A DNA stretch of 33,586 bases, from positions 1 to 33,586 of the forward strand of contig SOJX01000109.1 of NCBI GenBank assembly GCA_004376375.1, read 5' to 3'. The translations under genes and the position numbers were made by a program. This document shows positions 13,523-21,824 of this stretch, one piece after another. Below the pieces are notes generated by a model. That model worked only from the letters and a program-made list of their open reading frames with translations. It did not search any database and was not told the origin of the DNA. Positions within the stretch are counted from its first letter, which is position 1. Each line of letters opens with the position of its first letter. The DNA comes from Planctomycetota bacterium. Lineage in GTDB: Bacteria; Planctomycetota; E44-bin39.

Positions 13523-14743
13523 TTAACGTTTGCCAAGGGTGATTTTCAATTTCATGGTTTTTTTGCCGCGTTTGACCGTCACTTCAACGGCATCGCCGGG
13601 CTTGTATTCTGACAGTATTTCGGAAAGGCGCCTGCTGCCTCCGAGCTTGTGCTTGTCCATGGCCGTGATGAGGTCGCCTTTTTTCAGCCCGGCCTTGTCG
13701 GCCGGCGAGCCCTTCACGACGCTGGTGAGTCGAAGGCCGTCGCCTGGGGTATCGTACCCGATTCCGACGAACGGGCGGTATGAGCCTCTCGGCCTCGAGA
13801 AGATGGTTTCGATTTTTTCCACGTCGGCGAGGTGTGCGGCGAGCTTTATAATAACCTCCGTAATCTCGGCCCCTTTCTTGCTGTTGATATTTTTTACAGT
13901 ATCACTCGTTTTATGGTAGTGGTTGCCGTAGCCTGTCCAGAAAAACAGGCTCGGGATGAACCTGTTGTTGAAGCTGGCGTTGTCGCCGCGGCCCGCGATC
14001 TTCTGCCGGGAAACCTTGATGTCGGCGCCTTTCAGGGCAGCGTCGAGCGCGTTATCGAACTGCGGCGACATATGCACGCCCATAACGGCGACGCCCCTTT
14101 CGTAGCCGCCGACCTGGTCGGCGTTGATAACGGCCTGAGTCTTTTCCAGCGGAAACGTGGGATGCTCGGTATAGTACCCGGAGCCGTGCATGCCTGTTTC
14201 CTCGCCGGTTGACGCAAGAAACACGATAGACCGCTTCGGTTTCAGTTTCCTTTCTTTTATCATGCGCGCCGCTTCGAGGAGCGCGGCCACGCCCGATGCG
14301 TTGTCGTTGGCCCCGGTGTAGATTTTGGCCTTCTTTTTTCCGCCCGGGTCGGAGGCCTTACCCACGTGGTCGTAATGGGCGACGATAAGAATTGCCTCTT
14401 TTTTCATTTTTTCGTCAGAGCCTCTGATGATTCCGATCACGTTCCGGCTTTCGATTTTTTCCCCTCTGCGCGATTTCCAGTCTGCTTTCTGGAAAAAGGA
14501 GCCGTTGTCGCCGAGCGGCTCGACGCTCCAGCTTTTCAGTTTCCCGGCGATGTAGTCTCCGGCCTTGCGGCACCCTTCCGTTCCCGGTAGCCGGCCTTCC
14601 AGCTTCGGGTCGGCGAGGAATTTCACATGCTCGAGAAAAGATTTCGCGGTCAATGGCTCGGGCGGCCCGGAGGAGCATTGGGAAACAATAATAAAGCTCA
14701 CAAGCCCGATTGCGGCCAAAGTCAGCAGGTGAATTTTCTTCAT
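13523..14743 (-). CDS. M28-family metallopeptidase with C-terminal PDZ domain
   Basis: A 406-residue exported peptidase. The M28 aminopeptidase-type domain has its two-zinc ligands: His123 in AHYDH, Asp147 in GANDNASG, Glu182 in STGEETG, Asp209 in NADQVGG and His277 in GNHYHKTSD. Glu181 is the likely general base. After a linker, residues ~325-406 form a PDZ domain (GIGYDTPGDGLRLTSVVKGSPADKAG then KKGDLITAMD-like), as in other secreted M28-PDZ proteins. The N-terminus has a hydrophobic signal ending VSQC; Gln at -1 is poor for lipid attachment, so it may be a lipoprotein or a simple exported protein. It follows the ABC exporter genes by 45 bases and may be part of the same operon. Confidence 0.9.
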   Translation of the reverse strand: MKKIHLLTLAAIGLVSFIIVSQCSSGPPEPLTAKSFLEHVKFLADPKLEGRLPGTEGCRKAGDYIAGKLKSWSVEPLGDNGSFFQKADWKSRRGEKIESRNVIGIIRGSDEKMKKEAILIVAHYDHVGKASDPGGKKKAKIYTGANDNASGVAALLEAARMIKERKLKPKRSIVFLASTGEETGMHGSGYYTEHPTFPLEKTQAVINADQVGGYERGVAVMGVHMSPQFDNALDAALKGADIKVSRQKIAGRGDNASFNNRFIPSLFFWTGYGNHYHKTSDTVKNINSKKGAEITEVIIKLAAHLADVEKIETIFSRPRGSYRPFVGIGYDTPGDGLRLTSVVKGSPADKAGLKKGDLITAMDKHKLGGSRRLSEILSEYKPGDAVEVTVKRGKKTMKLKITLGKR

Positions 14744-14788
14744 CCGAGTTACTCCCGTTTTCCGGTCTTGCGCTTTCGGAGCGTATGG

Positions 14789-16726
14789 TCAAGGCTGCCG
14801 GTCTTGGGGTCGGGACGATCCGGAAGCGGAGGAATCGAACTGGAGGTGATAAAGCTTGTAATATAACCCTTTTTTCCTGAGCAGTTCGTCGTGTGGACCT
14901 GATTCGACCAGCTTGCCCTGCGAAAGCACGAGAATGCAATCCGCCTTGCGGATGGTTGAAAGCCTGTGTGCGACTATTATCGACGTGCGCCCGGTAGTGA
15001 GTTTTTCCAGCGCGTCCTGTATGAGCTGCTCGGTGCGGGTGTCAATATTCGCGGTCGCCTCGTCGAGAACGAGTACGCCCGGATCGAATGCGAGTGCGCG
15101 GGTGAATGCCAGGAGTTGCCTTTGCCCGGTTGAGAAGTTTGCGCCCCGCTCGTAGACCGTCTGCTCGTACGCCTCGGGCGACTGTTCTATGAACTCGTTT
15201 GCTTTTGTGACGGCTGCGGCCTCCATGACCGTTTCAACGGCGATGCTTTTTTCGCCCATTCGGATGTTGTCGGTGATAGTCCCCGAGAAAATGAAGACGT
15301 CCTGCATCACCGTGGCGACTCGGCGTCGAAGCTCGCGGAGGTCCCACTCTTTCACGTCCACGCCGTCGACGAGCACGGCGCCTTTCTGCACGTCGTAAAA
15401 ACGGCAGACAAGGTTCGTGATCGTGGTTTTTCCCGCGCCGGTCGCGCCGACGACCGCGTAGGTCTGGCCGGGCTCGATGGTGAAGGAGAGGTCGCGCAGC
15501 ACCGGCTCGTCGGGTTTGTATTCGAAGGTGACGTTATTAAATTCCACTTTGCCGTGGAAGGTCGCGGGTACGTACGGGTCTTTCGGGCTGGTGATCGTGG
15601 ATTTTTCGTCGAGGAGTATGAATATCCGCTCGCCCGCGGCGATGGCGCTCTGCAGGATGTTGTACTTCGCGCTCAGGTCGATTATCGGGCCGTAGAACAT
15701 CTCGATATACCAGATAAAGGCGATGAGTGTTCCGCGGTCGATCTTGCCCTGTACGAACTGCCCGCCTCCGTACCATATCAGCAGTCCCATCGCCGTCACG
15801 CGGATGAGGCTCATTATCGGCTGGAAAACCGACGAGATTATAAGCTGGGAGATATTCGCATTGTAGTATTTCCCGTTGATGCCGTCGAACCGGCCGAGGT
15901 TCTCGTTTTCCCTTCTGAACATCTTCACCACGCGGATGCCGGAAAGGTTCTCGGCGAGGAAGGCGTTGATGCGCGCCAGCGTTTTCCTGACCTGGCGGAA
16001 AGCTTTCCTGTGAAGGGACCTGAAAATAAGGGAGATGATTATGATAACCGGCACGGTTGTAAAGAGAACCAGAGTCAGTTCCCATGACAGAATAAGCATT
16101 GCCGCGGCGATGCCGATGAAACGAAATACGTCCGCGGCGCTCTGAACCACGACCGCGTTGAAGGCTTCGTAGACGGCCTGCACGTCGTTGGTCGCGCGGG
16201 TGACGAGCCGGCCCGTGGGGTTGTTGTCGAAAAACGTAAGGTTCAGTTTCCCGAGGTGCCGGAAGATATGCATACGCAGGTCGAGCATTATGTTCTGGCC
16301 CGCGTACTCCAGGGTCAGAAGGCTCACAACGCGAAAAACTATCTGTACGACGATTGAACCGAAGAAAATCATGGCGATGATATACAGAAGGTTCAACCGC
16401 CCGGAGCGTTCAGTTTCTATTCTTTCTTTGACGACGGGATCCAGGGAATCCGGATCTTCCTTGTATGTTCGAACGAGGTTGTCGTATTCGGGCCCGGAGC
16501 CGGTCGCGATCGCGCCGTCCATCGCGAACTTCTGCATTATCGGAAGCGCGAGGTCGATGCACGCCATCAGGAGCAGGAGCACGATAACGAAAAGCAGAAG
16601 CTTCCGATACGGTATTGCATACCGCCACAGCCGGCGGAGGTACTTGATGTCGTACATCCGACCGAGGTCTTTCTCGTCGTGAAATCCGTGGCCGTGTCCG
16701 CCATGACCGCCGCCGAAGTGAGGCAT
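14789..16726 (-). CDS. ABC exporter half-transporter (BmrD/YheH-like, catalytic subunit)
   Basis: A 645-residue ABC protein with an N-terminal six-helix membrane domain followed by an ATPase domain. Motifs are Walker A GATGAGKTT, signature FSTGQRQLL, Walker B VLVLDEATANID with the catalytic Glu, and the switch His in AHRLST. The FSTGQ/DEATANID combination is typical of the BmrD/LmrD-type partner in heterodimeric drug or lipid exporters. The first 20 residues are Gly/His-rich (MPHFGGGHGGHGHGFH), on the cytoplasmic side. Its ATG overlaps the stop of the upstream ABC gene by one base (TAATG), so the pair is made together. The substrate cannot be read from sequence. Confidence 0.95.
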   Translation of the reverse strand: MPHFGGGHGGHGHGFHDEKDLGRMYDIKYLRRLWRYAIPYRKLLLFVIVLLLLMACIDLALPIMQKFAMDGAIATGSGPEYDNLVRTYKEDPDSLDPVVKERIETERSGRLNLLYIIAMIFFGSIVVQIVFRVVSLLTLEYAGQNIMLDLRMHIFRHLGKLNLTFFDNNPTGRLVTRATNDVQAVYEAFNAVVVQSAADVFRFIGIAAAMLILSWELTLVLFTTVPVIIIISLIFRSLHRKAFRQVRKTLARINAFLAENLSGIRVVKMFRRENENLGRFDGINGKYYNANISQLIISSVFQPIMSLIRVTAMGLLIWYGGGQFVQGKIDRGTLIAFIWYIEMFYGPIIDLSAKYNILQSAIAAGERIFILLDEKSTITSPKDPYVPATFHGKVEFNNVTFEYKPDEPVLRDLSFTIEPGQTYAVVGATGAGKTTITNLVCRFYDVQKGAVLVDGVDVKEWDLRELRRRVATVMQDVFIFSGTITDNIRMGEKSIAVETVMEAAAVTKANEFIEQSPEAYEQTVYERGANFSTGQRQLLAFTRALAFDPGVLVLDEATANIDTRTEQLIQDALEKLTTGRTSIIVAHRLSTIRKADCILVLSQGKLVESGPHDELLRKKGLYYKLYHLQFDSSASGSSRPQDRQP

Positions 16727-18501
16727 TACTTTACCCCGCTTTTCGCGTCGTCGCTTTCAAATTGCTCCAACTCGCGCTGGAGCTGTTGCCTGCGGTACAG
16801 GTCCGCGTACAACCCCTCTTTTTCCACTAACTCGTCATGCGTTCCGGACTGGGTTATCTTGCCGCATTCCAGAACGACTATATTGTCGGCGTCTTTCACC
16901 GTCAGTATTCTGTGCGAAACGATGAGGCAGGTTTTGCCCTTGCGTACGTCGCGCAGTTTGTCAAGAATCGCTTCTTCCGTTTCCACGTCAATCGCGGAAA
17001 GCGAATCGTCGAGTATCAGTATGTTCGGGTCGAGCAGTAATGCGCGGGCGATTGCAGTGCGCTGCCTCTGGCCGCCCGAAAGGGTTACACCCCGTTCGCC
17101 GACCAGGGTATCGAACCCCTGGGGGAATCCCCGTATGTCGTCGATGAGCTGCGAGACTTCGGCGGCGTGCTGTATGAGTTCCTCCGGCGCGTCCGTGCGG
17201 CCGAAGGCAATATTCTGGGCAATCGAATCTGAAAACAGGAATGAATCCTGCGGCACTATTCCAATGGAGCGCCTGAGAGATTCGACCTTGAGTTTGCGCA
17301 CGTCCGTCCCGTCGAAGAAAACCGTTCCCTCGGGCGGGTCGTGGAGCCTGAGCAGGAGATCGATAAGAGTCGTCTTACCCGATCCGGTCCTCCCGATGAT
17401 GCCGGTTGTCTTGCCTTTCTCAAACGTAACCGAAAGGTCATGCAGGACCGGTTCCTCGGTGTCATCGTATTTGAAATCCAGATTGCGGATTTCTATCGGC
17501 CCGGTCAGGGATTCCATCTCTATTGCGTCCGGCGCGTCCTTGATGTCCGGGTCTGCATCCATAACTTCTGATAAGCGGAGCATCGAGGCGCCGCCGCGCT
17601 GAAAAAGGTTGACGAGCCACCCGACCGCCATGAACGGCCAGGCGATCATCTGCAGGTACATGAAGAATGCCACGAACATTCCCGTCGAAATGTCTCCGAA
17701 GATTGCCGCCTTGCCGCCGAAATAAAGCAGAATACCGATGGCGATCGAAACGAGGCAGTGCACGACGGGGCCGAACATACCCCAGGTAATGGCAACACGG
17801 ATGGCTGCCCGGAAAAGGTTCCGATTCAATCCGGAATACTGTTCCGCAAAGTTTTCTTCCTGCGTATATCCCTGAATCACGCGGATGCCGGAGATTGTTT
17901 CCTGCACGTGCTCGGTGACGTCGGCGTACGCCTTCTGCTGCTCCTTGAAGCGCCTGTGGAGTACCCGGCCCACGGTCAGGACGAGAATCGTGATGAACGG
18001 GCACGGAAGGGCTGCGAACAAAGTCAGTTTCCAGCTTATATGCAGCATCATCACGGCGCATACAATGCCCATGAAGATCGCGTCAACCATGAGGATGAGA
18101 CCCATTCCAACCGCCATGCGGACCGCGTTGAGATCGTTGGTGGCGAGCGCCATGAGCTCGCCGATTTTCCGCCTGGCGTGGAAGCCGACCGACAGTTTCT
18201 GAAGGTGGTCGAAGAAGTCACGTCTGATGTCACGGTCAACCCTGAAAGAAACTCCGACGAATGTAAGCCTCCAGAGAAACCGGAAGACACCGATGGAAAG
18301 CGAGATAGCAAAAATAGCCAGGGAAGTCCGGAGTATGTACCATGACGTGAACCGGGGCGTTCCGAGCGCATCAAAGTACCACTGGACCAGTTTTGGGATG
18401 AGGAGCTGGACGGAATCGACGAGTAAGAGGGCCCCCAATCCTATAACCAGCAACGGCCAGTGACGCTTGAGGTACCTGAATGCACGCCAGAGCGATCTCA
18501 T
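16726..18501 (-). CDS. ABC exporter half-transporter (BmrC/YheI-like, degenerate-site subunit)
   Basis: A 591-residue ABC half-transporter. The start is set at ATG 18501 (MRSLWRAF) because CGAGGTAAAG lies just before it; an in-frame ATG at 18561 has no such site and would overlap the promoter. Motifs are Walker A GRTGSGKTT, a canonical LSGGQRQR signature, and Walker B ILILDDSLSAID, where Asp replaces the catalytic Glu. SHRIL supplies the switch His. DDSLSAID with a canonical signature is the BmrC/LmrC hallmark, complementing the partner gene downstream. Together they should form a heterodimer with one consensus and one degenerate ATP site. Confidence 0.94.
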   Translation of the reverse strand: MRSLWRAFRYLKRHWPLLVIGLGALLLVDSVQLLIPKLVQWYFDALGTPRFTSWYILRTSLAIFAISLSIGVFRFLWRLTFVGVSFRVDRDIRRDFFDHLQKLSVGFHARRKIGELMALATNDLNAVRMAVGMGLILMVDAIFMGIVCAVMMLHISWKLTLFAALPCPFITILVLTVGRVLHRRFKEQQKAYADVTEHVQETISGIRVIQGYTQEENFAEQYSGLNRNLFRAAIRVAITWGMFGPVVHCLVSIAIGILLYFGGKAAIFGDISTGMFVAFFMYLQMIAWPFMAVGWLVNLFQRGGASMLRLSEVMDADPDIKDAPDAIEMESLTGPIEIRNLDFKYDDTEEPVLHDLSVTFEKGKTTGIIGRTGSGKTTLIDLLLRLHDPPEGTVFFDGTDVRKLKVESLRRSIGIVPQDSFLFSDSIAQNIAFGRTDAPEELIQHAAEVSQLIDDIRGFPQGFDTLVGERGVTLSGGQRQRTAIARALLLDPNILILDDSLSAIDVETEEAILDKLRDVRKGKTCLIVSHRILTVKDADNIVVLECGKITQSGTHDELVEKEGLYADLYRRQQLQRELEQFESDDAKSGVK

Positions 18502-18531
18502 CTTTACCTCGGTCGACCCGTGCCGGTCTTC

Positions 18532-18561
18532 ATAATATATATACGTGGGACTCGGCCTCAA
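18532..18561 (-). promoter_or_regulatory. Probable promoter of the ABC exporter/peptidase operon
   Basis: On the minus strand TTGAGG (18561-18556) and TATTAT (18537-18532) have an 18-base spacer within an A/T-rich run. Shifted -10 choices exist (TATATT at 16 bases). Initiation near 18525 suits the ATG at 18501 and excludes the longer start at 18561. Confidence 0.45.
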
Positions 18562-18665
18562 CGGGGGTTGACTATCCTAACAATTTGCTTAGAAACTTCA
18601 ACGGAAAAAAGAATACAGAACCTGATTATGCCGATTTTTTTGCCCCTTTCCCGCTCTGATGAGGG

Positions 18666-18694
18666 TTTACATTGGGGTTCAAGATTGATAAAAT
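18666..18694 (+). promoter_or_regulatory. Promoter of the PflX-like gene, possibly leaderless
   Basis: TTTACA (18666-18671) and TAAAAT (18689-18694) are separated by 17 bases, with TG one base before the -10 (extended -10). The predicted start of transcription (about 18701) falls 2 bases before the ATG at 18703, so the message would have essentially no leader, in line with the lack of a ribosome binding site. Confidence 0.55.
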
Positions 18695-18702
18695 CAACCC
18701 CT

Positions 18703-19572
18703 ATGGCGGCGTCAAACAGGAGAAATTACAGGCACTGGGACCTGCTCGAATCGTGCGCGATCTGCCCGCGGGAGTGCGGCGTAAACCGGCTGGAAGACGA
18801 GCGCGGCACGTGCAAAGGCGGGCGCGACGTGCTGGTCTCATCCGCACACCCGCACCACGGCGAAGAGCCGGTCCTGGTCGGCTATGGGGGAAGCGGGACC
18901 ATATTCCTCGGCGGCTGCAACCTCGGCTGTGTTTTCTGCCAGAACTACGATATCTCGCACGACGCCGCCGGCAGCACGGTCTCGGTCGAGCGGCTTGCCG
19001 AGCTTATTCTCGGCATGCAGGGAACGGGTTGCGAGAACGTCAACTTCGTGACGCCGACTCATTTCACAATCCACATTCTGAACGCGATCGAAATCGCCCG
19101 GGACAACGGCCTCGAGGTTCCGACCGTCTGGAATTCGGGCGGCTATGATTCGGTGGAGACGCTCAAGCTGCTTGAGGGCGCGGTTGACATTTACATGCCC
19201 GACGCGAAATACTGGGACAACGCTGCCGCGGACAAGTTTTCAAATGCACCGGATTACAGGGAGACGATGACCGCCGCCCTGAAGGAGATGCACCGCCAGG
19301 TGGGCGACCTTGAAATCAATGAGAAGGGAGTGGCGAGGAAGGGCCTGATGATCCGCCACCTCGTCATGCCGAACGGCCTCGCGGGCACGAAGGAAATCTG
19401 CGATTTCATCGCGGACGAGATTTCGCCGAATACGTACGTAAACATTATGGCGCAGTACAGGCCGTGTTTCAGGGCCGTGAATTATCCCGATATAAACCGC
19501 TATCCCAGCCGGAAGGAATTCATCGAAGCATACGAATACGCGGAATCGAAAGGCCTCCGCCTGGCGAGATAA
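18703..19572 (+). CDS. Radical SAM protein, PflX/COG1313-like
   Basis: A 289-residue iron-sulfur protein related to pyruvate formate-lyase activating enzymes. The N-terminus carries a Cys-rich motif (Cys18, Cys21, Cys25, Cys37; CAICPRECGVNR). The radical SAM cluster motif CNLGCVFC follows at 72-79, then QNYDISH. This arrangement plus PEPVLVG-like and FLGGCNLGC segments marks the PflX group, whose target is not firmly known. The frame extends upstream to 18460 but that part lies over the ABC gene's promoter and reads as non-coding. ATG 18703 has no Shine-Dalgarno and may be leaderless. It is followed after 15 bases by a flavodoxin-fold reductase, a possible electron partner. Confidence 0.9.
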   Translation: MAASNRRNYRHWDLLESCAICPRECGVNRLEDERGTCKGGRDVLVSSAHPHHGEEPVLVGYGGSGTIFLGGCNLGCVFCQNYDISHDAAGSTVSVERLAELILGMQGTGCENVNFVTPTHFTIHILNAIEIARDNGLEVPTVWNSGGYDSVETLKLLEGAVDIYMPDAKYWDNAAADKFSNAPDYRETMTAALKEMHRQVGDLEINEKGVARKGLMIRHLVMPNGLAGTKEICDFIADEISPNTYVNIMAQYRPCFRAVNYPDINRYPSRKEFIEAYEYAESKGLRLAR

Positions 19573-19587
19573 CCGGAAGGAGAAAAG

Positions 19588-20163
19588 ATGAAAGTCATCG
19601 CATTCAACGGCAGTCCGCGGAAGGACGGTAACACCTTCAGACTGCTGAACTACGTTCTCGATGAGCTGAAAAACGAAGGCATCGAAACCGAGCTTCACCA
19701 GCTCGGCGGAAGGAACCTCCACGGTTGCATAGCATGCTACAAGTGCGCGGAAAGAAAAGACAGGAGCTGCTCGGTCAAAACCGACGACATGAACGAGTGC
19801 ATAGAAAAGATGATAGAGGCCGACGGAATCATCATCGGCTCGCCCACGTATTTCAGCAACGTGACGGCCGAGGTGAAAGCCCTTATCGACAGGTCGGGTC
19901 TCGTCGCCAAGGTCAACGGCAGCCTGTTCAAGCGCAAGCTGGGCGCGGCCGTCACCGCGGTCAGGCGAGCGGGCAGCCTGCACGCCTTCAACTCGATAAA
20001 CCACCTCTTCACCATCAACGAGATGATTATCCCCGGCTCGTGCTACTGGAACATGGGCATCGGCCACGAAAAAGGCGACGTGGAAAAAGACGAGGAAGGC
20101 ATCGAGATAATGAAAACCCTCGGCCGGAACATGGCCTGGCTGCTGAAGAAGATCAATGAATAA
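19588..20163 (+). CDS. NADPH-dependent FMN reductase/flavodoxin-fold protein
   Basis: A 191-residue flavoprotein of the iron-sulfur flavoprotein/FMN reductase family. FNGSPRKDGNT at 6-16 is the FMN-phosphate loop and GSPTYFSNVTAEVKALIDR follows in the middle. GCIACYKC (Cys47, Cys50, Cys53) is the compact cysteine motif seen in Isf-like members, although with one cysteine fewer than the usual four. GGAAGGAG before the ATG is a strong ribosome binding site. Location directly after a radical SAM gene suggests it could supply electrons to it; this is inference. Its last 8 bases overlap the following low-GC gene. Confidence 0.92.
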   Translation: MKVIAFNGSPRKDGNTFRLLNYVLDELKNEGIETELHQLGGRNLHGCIACYKCAERKDRSCSVKTDDMNECIEKMIEADGIIIGSPTYFSNVTAEVKALIDRSGLVAKVNGSLFKRKLGAAVTAVRRAGSLHAFNSINHLFTINEMIIPGSCYWNMGIGHEKGDVEKDEEGIEIMKTLGRNMAWLLKKINE

Positions 20164-20833
20164 TAGACTCAGAAGGATTTATCTCTGGATCTTCCCCGTT
20201 GCGAGAGTAGAGGTGTCTGCTCTTATCTCCGTGGTGGCAGTATATCTTTTCCTGAGTATAAATGGTCCGGGAAGAATGTTCGAGAGCCTAAGTGAGGAAT
20301 GGTCGAAAGGCAGTTATGGGTCTGCAATTGTGTTGGGTCTTATTGTACTGTTTGCAGCATTGCTCCTTCTTATTCCGTTTATCTCGATTATCCGCTGGCG
20401 ACAATTTGACGAGAATGCGGCAAAACTCAGCGTTTTTATATCCACGTTTGTTCTTGCGTGCTGTTATGGTTGGTTAATGGAGACATATTTTCAGTTATAC
20501 GTTATCAGTCAAAAATGGCTGGGCATGAATATTTATCTGCTGTTGGCAGTCATTTCCACATTAAGTCTATCTTTGCTGATAGCGGCTATGTTTTTTATCT
20601 GGGGTTTTGATTCCAGCGAACTGCCGGAATTCAACCCCGGCGGCGGTATAAGTTCTCTGCTACTTCTGGTCAATCTCATCTTGACAATCGTTCTAATAAC
20701 GGGTAATTATTATTTTGAGTTGCTTGGAAAATCTGATGAGGCCCTGATTCTGTTCAATACATATTTTCTTGTATCTAAACTCGTCGGCAGAAAATCGACA
20801 GATGCTATGATAACAGGGGAGAAAGCAAAATAA
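20156..20833 (+). CDS. Multi-pass membrane protein of unknown function, low GC
   Basis: A 225-residue integral membrane protein with about five hydrophobic segments (roughly 20-37, 55-76, 90-107, 122-146 and 160-183). A cytoplasmic-looking basic start contains NNRLRRIY. I recognise no family and see no catalytic motif. The gene is visibly richer in A/T than its neighbours, with frequent ATA, TTA and TAT codons, suggesting recent acquisition or weak selection. Nevertheless it fits tightly: its ATG lies 8 bases inside the preceding reductase gene and its stop is one base before the next gene's ATG, so it is translationally coupled on both sides. GAAGAAG upstream is a weak ribosome binding site. 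Confidence 0.8.
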   Translation: MNNRLRRIYLWIFPVARVEVSALISVVAVYLFLSINGPGRMFESLSEEWSKGSYGSAIVLGLIVLFAALLLLIPFISIIRWRQFDENAAKLSVFISTFVLACCYGWLMETYFQLYVISQKWLGMNIYLLLAVISTLSLSLLIAAMFFIWGFDSSELPEFNPGGGISSLLLLVNLILTIVLITGNYYFELLGKSDEALILFNTYFLVSKLVGRKSTDAMITGEKAK

Positions 20834-20834
20834 G

Positions 20835-21707
20835 ATGTACGAAGGAATGGTAATACGACCGCCGAGCGAAGCAAGGAGCCTGATCCTGCAGATCACTCTC
20901 GGGTGCTCGCACAACAGGTGCACGTTCTGCGGAACGTACAACGACAAGAAGTTCCGCATCAAGGGCCTTGAGGAAGTTTTCGCCGACATCGAGGAAGCGG
21001 TGCCCGAGGTGAGGGGATACACGAAGCGCGTTTTCCTCGCCGACGGCGACGCCATGATGCTTCCGACCGACCACCTTGTGAAAATCCTCGACAAGCTGCA
21101 ACAGGAGATGCCCGAGCTCGGCCGCGTCGGCATTTACGCAAATGCGCGCGACATTCTTGGTAAAACGGAAGAAGAGCTGAAGCTTCTGGAATCGAAAAAG
21201 CTCGGCATCATCTATCTCGGCCTCGAGTCGGGGGACGATGAAGTCCTGAAATCGGTCAAGAAAGGCGCGACCGCGCAGGAGATGACTGACGCGGTAATCA
21301 AGGCCCAGGAGTGCGGAATAAAGGCTTCGGTTATCGCGCTCCTCGGCCTCGGCGGGCGCGGGGAAGGCGGCCGGCGTCACGCCGAGGCGACGGGCAAAGT
21401 CGCAAGCAGGATGAATCCGCGGTTTTTCTCATGCCTTACGCTGATGGTGCTTGAGAACACGCCAATCGGCCGCGCATACGAGCGTGGGGAATTCGAGCTT
21501 ATTACGCCCGAAGAATCGCTCAAGGAACTGCGTATTATTATTGAAAACCTTGACGTTAAAAATACGATTTTCCGTGCAAACCACGCCTCGAATTACCTGC
21601 CCATCGGCGGTACGCTTCCACGTGACAGGCAGAAAGTCCTGGATGCGATCGACGCATGTCTCAGGGGCGATACCGGCATGCGCCCCGAATTCCTCCGCGG
21701 CCTGTGA
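20835..21707 (+). CDS. Radical SAM protein with CX4CX2C cluster motif
   Basis: A 290-residue radical SAM protein of the COG1032-like group. The cluster motif is CSHNRCTFC (Cys24, Cys29, Cys32), with four instead of the usual three residues between the first two cysteines. LGCSHNxCTFC recurs in this subfamily, so it is not an error. ILGLIYLGLESGDDEVLKSVKKGAT-like and ALLGLGGRGE segments and ENTPIGRAYERGEF are standard. The C-terminal part, with FRANHASNYLPIGGTLPRDRQK, is typical of the group, which has no known substrate. It starts one base after the membrane-protein gene's stop. The four genes 18703-21707 probably form one operon. Confidence 0.9.
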   Translation: MYEGMVIRPPSEARSLILQITLGCSHNRCTFCGTYNDKKFRIKGLEEVFADIEEAVPEVRGYTKRVFLADGDAMMLPTDHLVKILDKLQQEMPELGRVGIYANARDILGKTEEELKLLESKKLGIIYLGLESGDDEVLKSVKKGATAQEMTDAVIKAQECGIKASVIALLGLGGRGEGGRRHAEATGKVASRMNPRFFSCLTLMVLENTPIGRAYERGEFELITPEESLKELRIIIENLDVKNTIFRANHASNYLPIGGTLPRDRQKVLDAIDACLRGDTGMRPEFLRGL

Positions 21708-21715
21708 TGATTCCA

Positions 21716-21750
21716 GTACCAGGTTCCGGGTATCGCGTATCGAGTTGGAT
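21716..21750. repeat. Heptamer array 8, word GTAYCRN
   Basis: Five 7-nt units at 21716, 21723, 21730, 21737 and 21744, all beginning GT and mostly fitting GTAYCRN (for example GTACCAG, GTATCGC, GTATCGA). It begins 8 bases after the radical SAM stop codon. It is more diverged than the other arrays but in perfect register. Confidence 0.65.
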
Positions 21751-21757
21751 TTTTTGG

Positions 21758-21786
21758 TTGCCTTCGCCGGTGTGGTGCTGTAATAT
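21758..21786 (+). promoter_or_regulatory. Promoter of the phosphodiesterase gene
   Basis: TTGCCT (21758-21763) and TAATAT (21781-21786) are 17 bases apart. Initiation near 21793 leaves about 32 bases before the ATG, including a GGGGGT ribosome binding site. The same -35 hexamer and spacing recur at 22644-22672. Confidence 0.6.
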
Positions 21787-21824
21787 GATTTATCGACGTA
21801 AATGCGTCATGGGGGTAAACGCGG

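Noticed and set aside
18460..18702. N-terminal extension of the PflX-like gene
   Set aside because: It overlaps the ABC gene and its promoter on the other strand, and has no family similarity.
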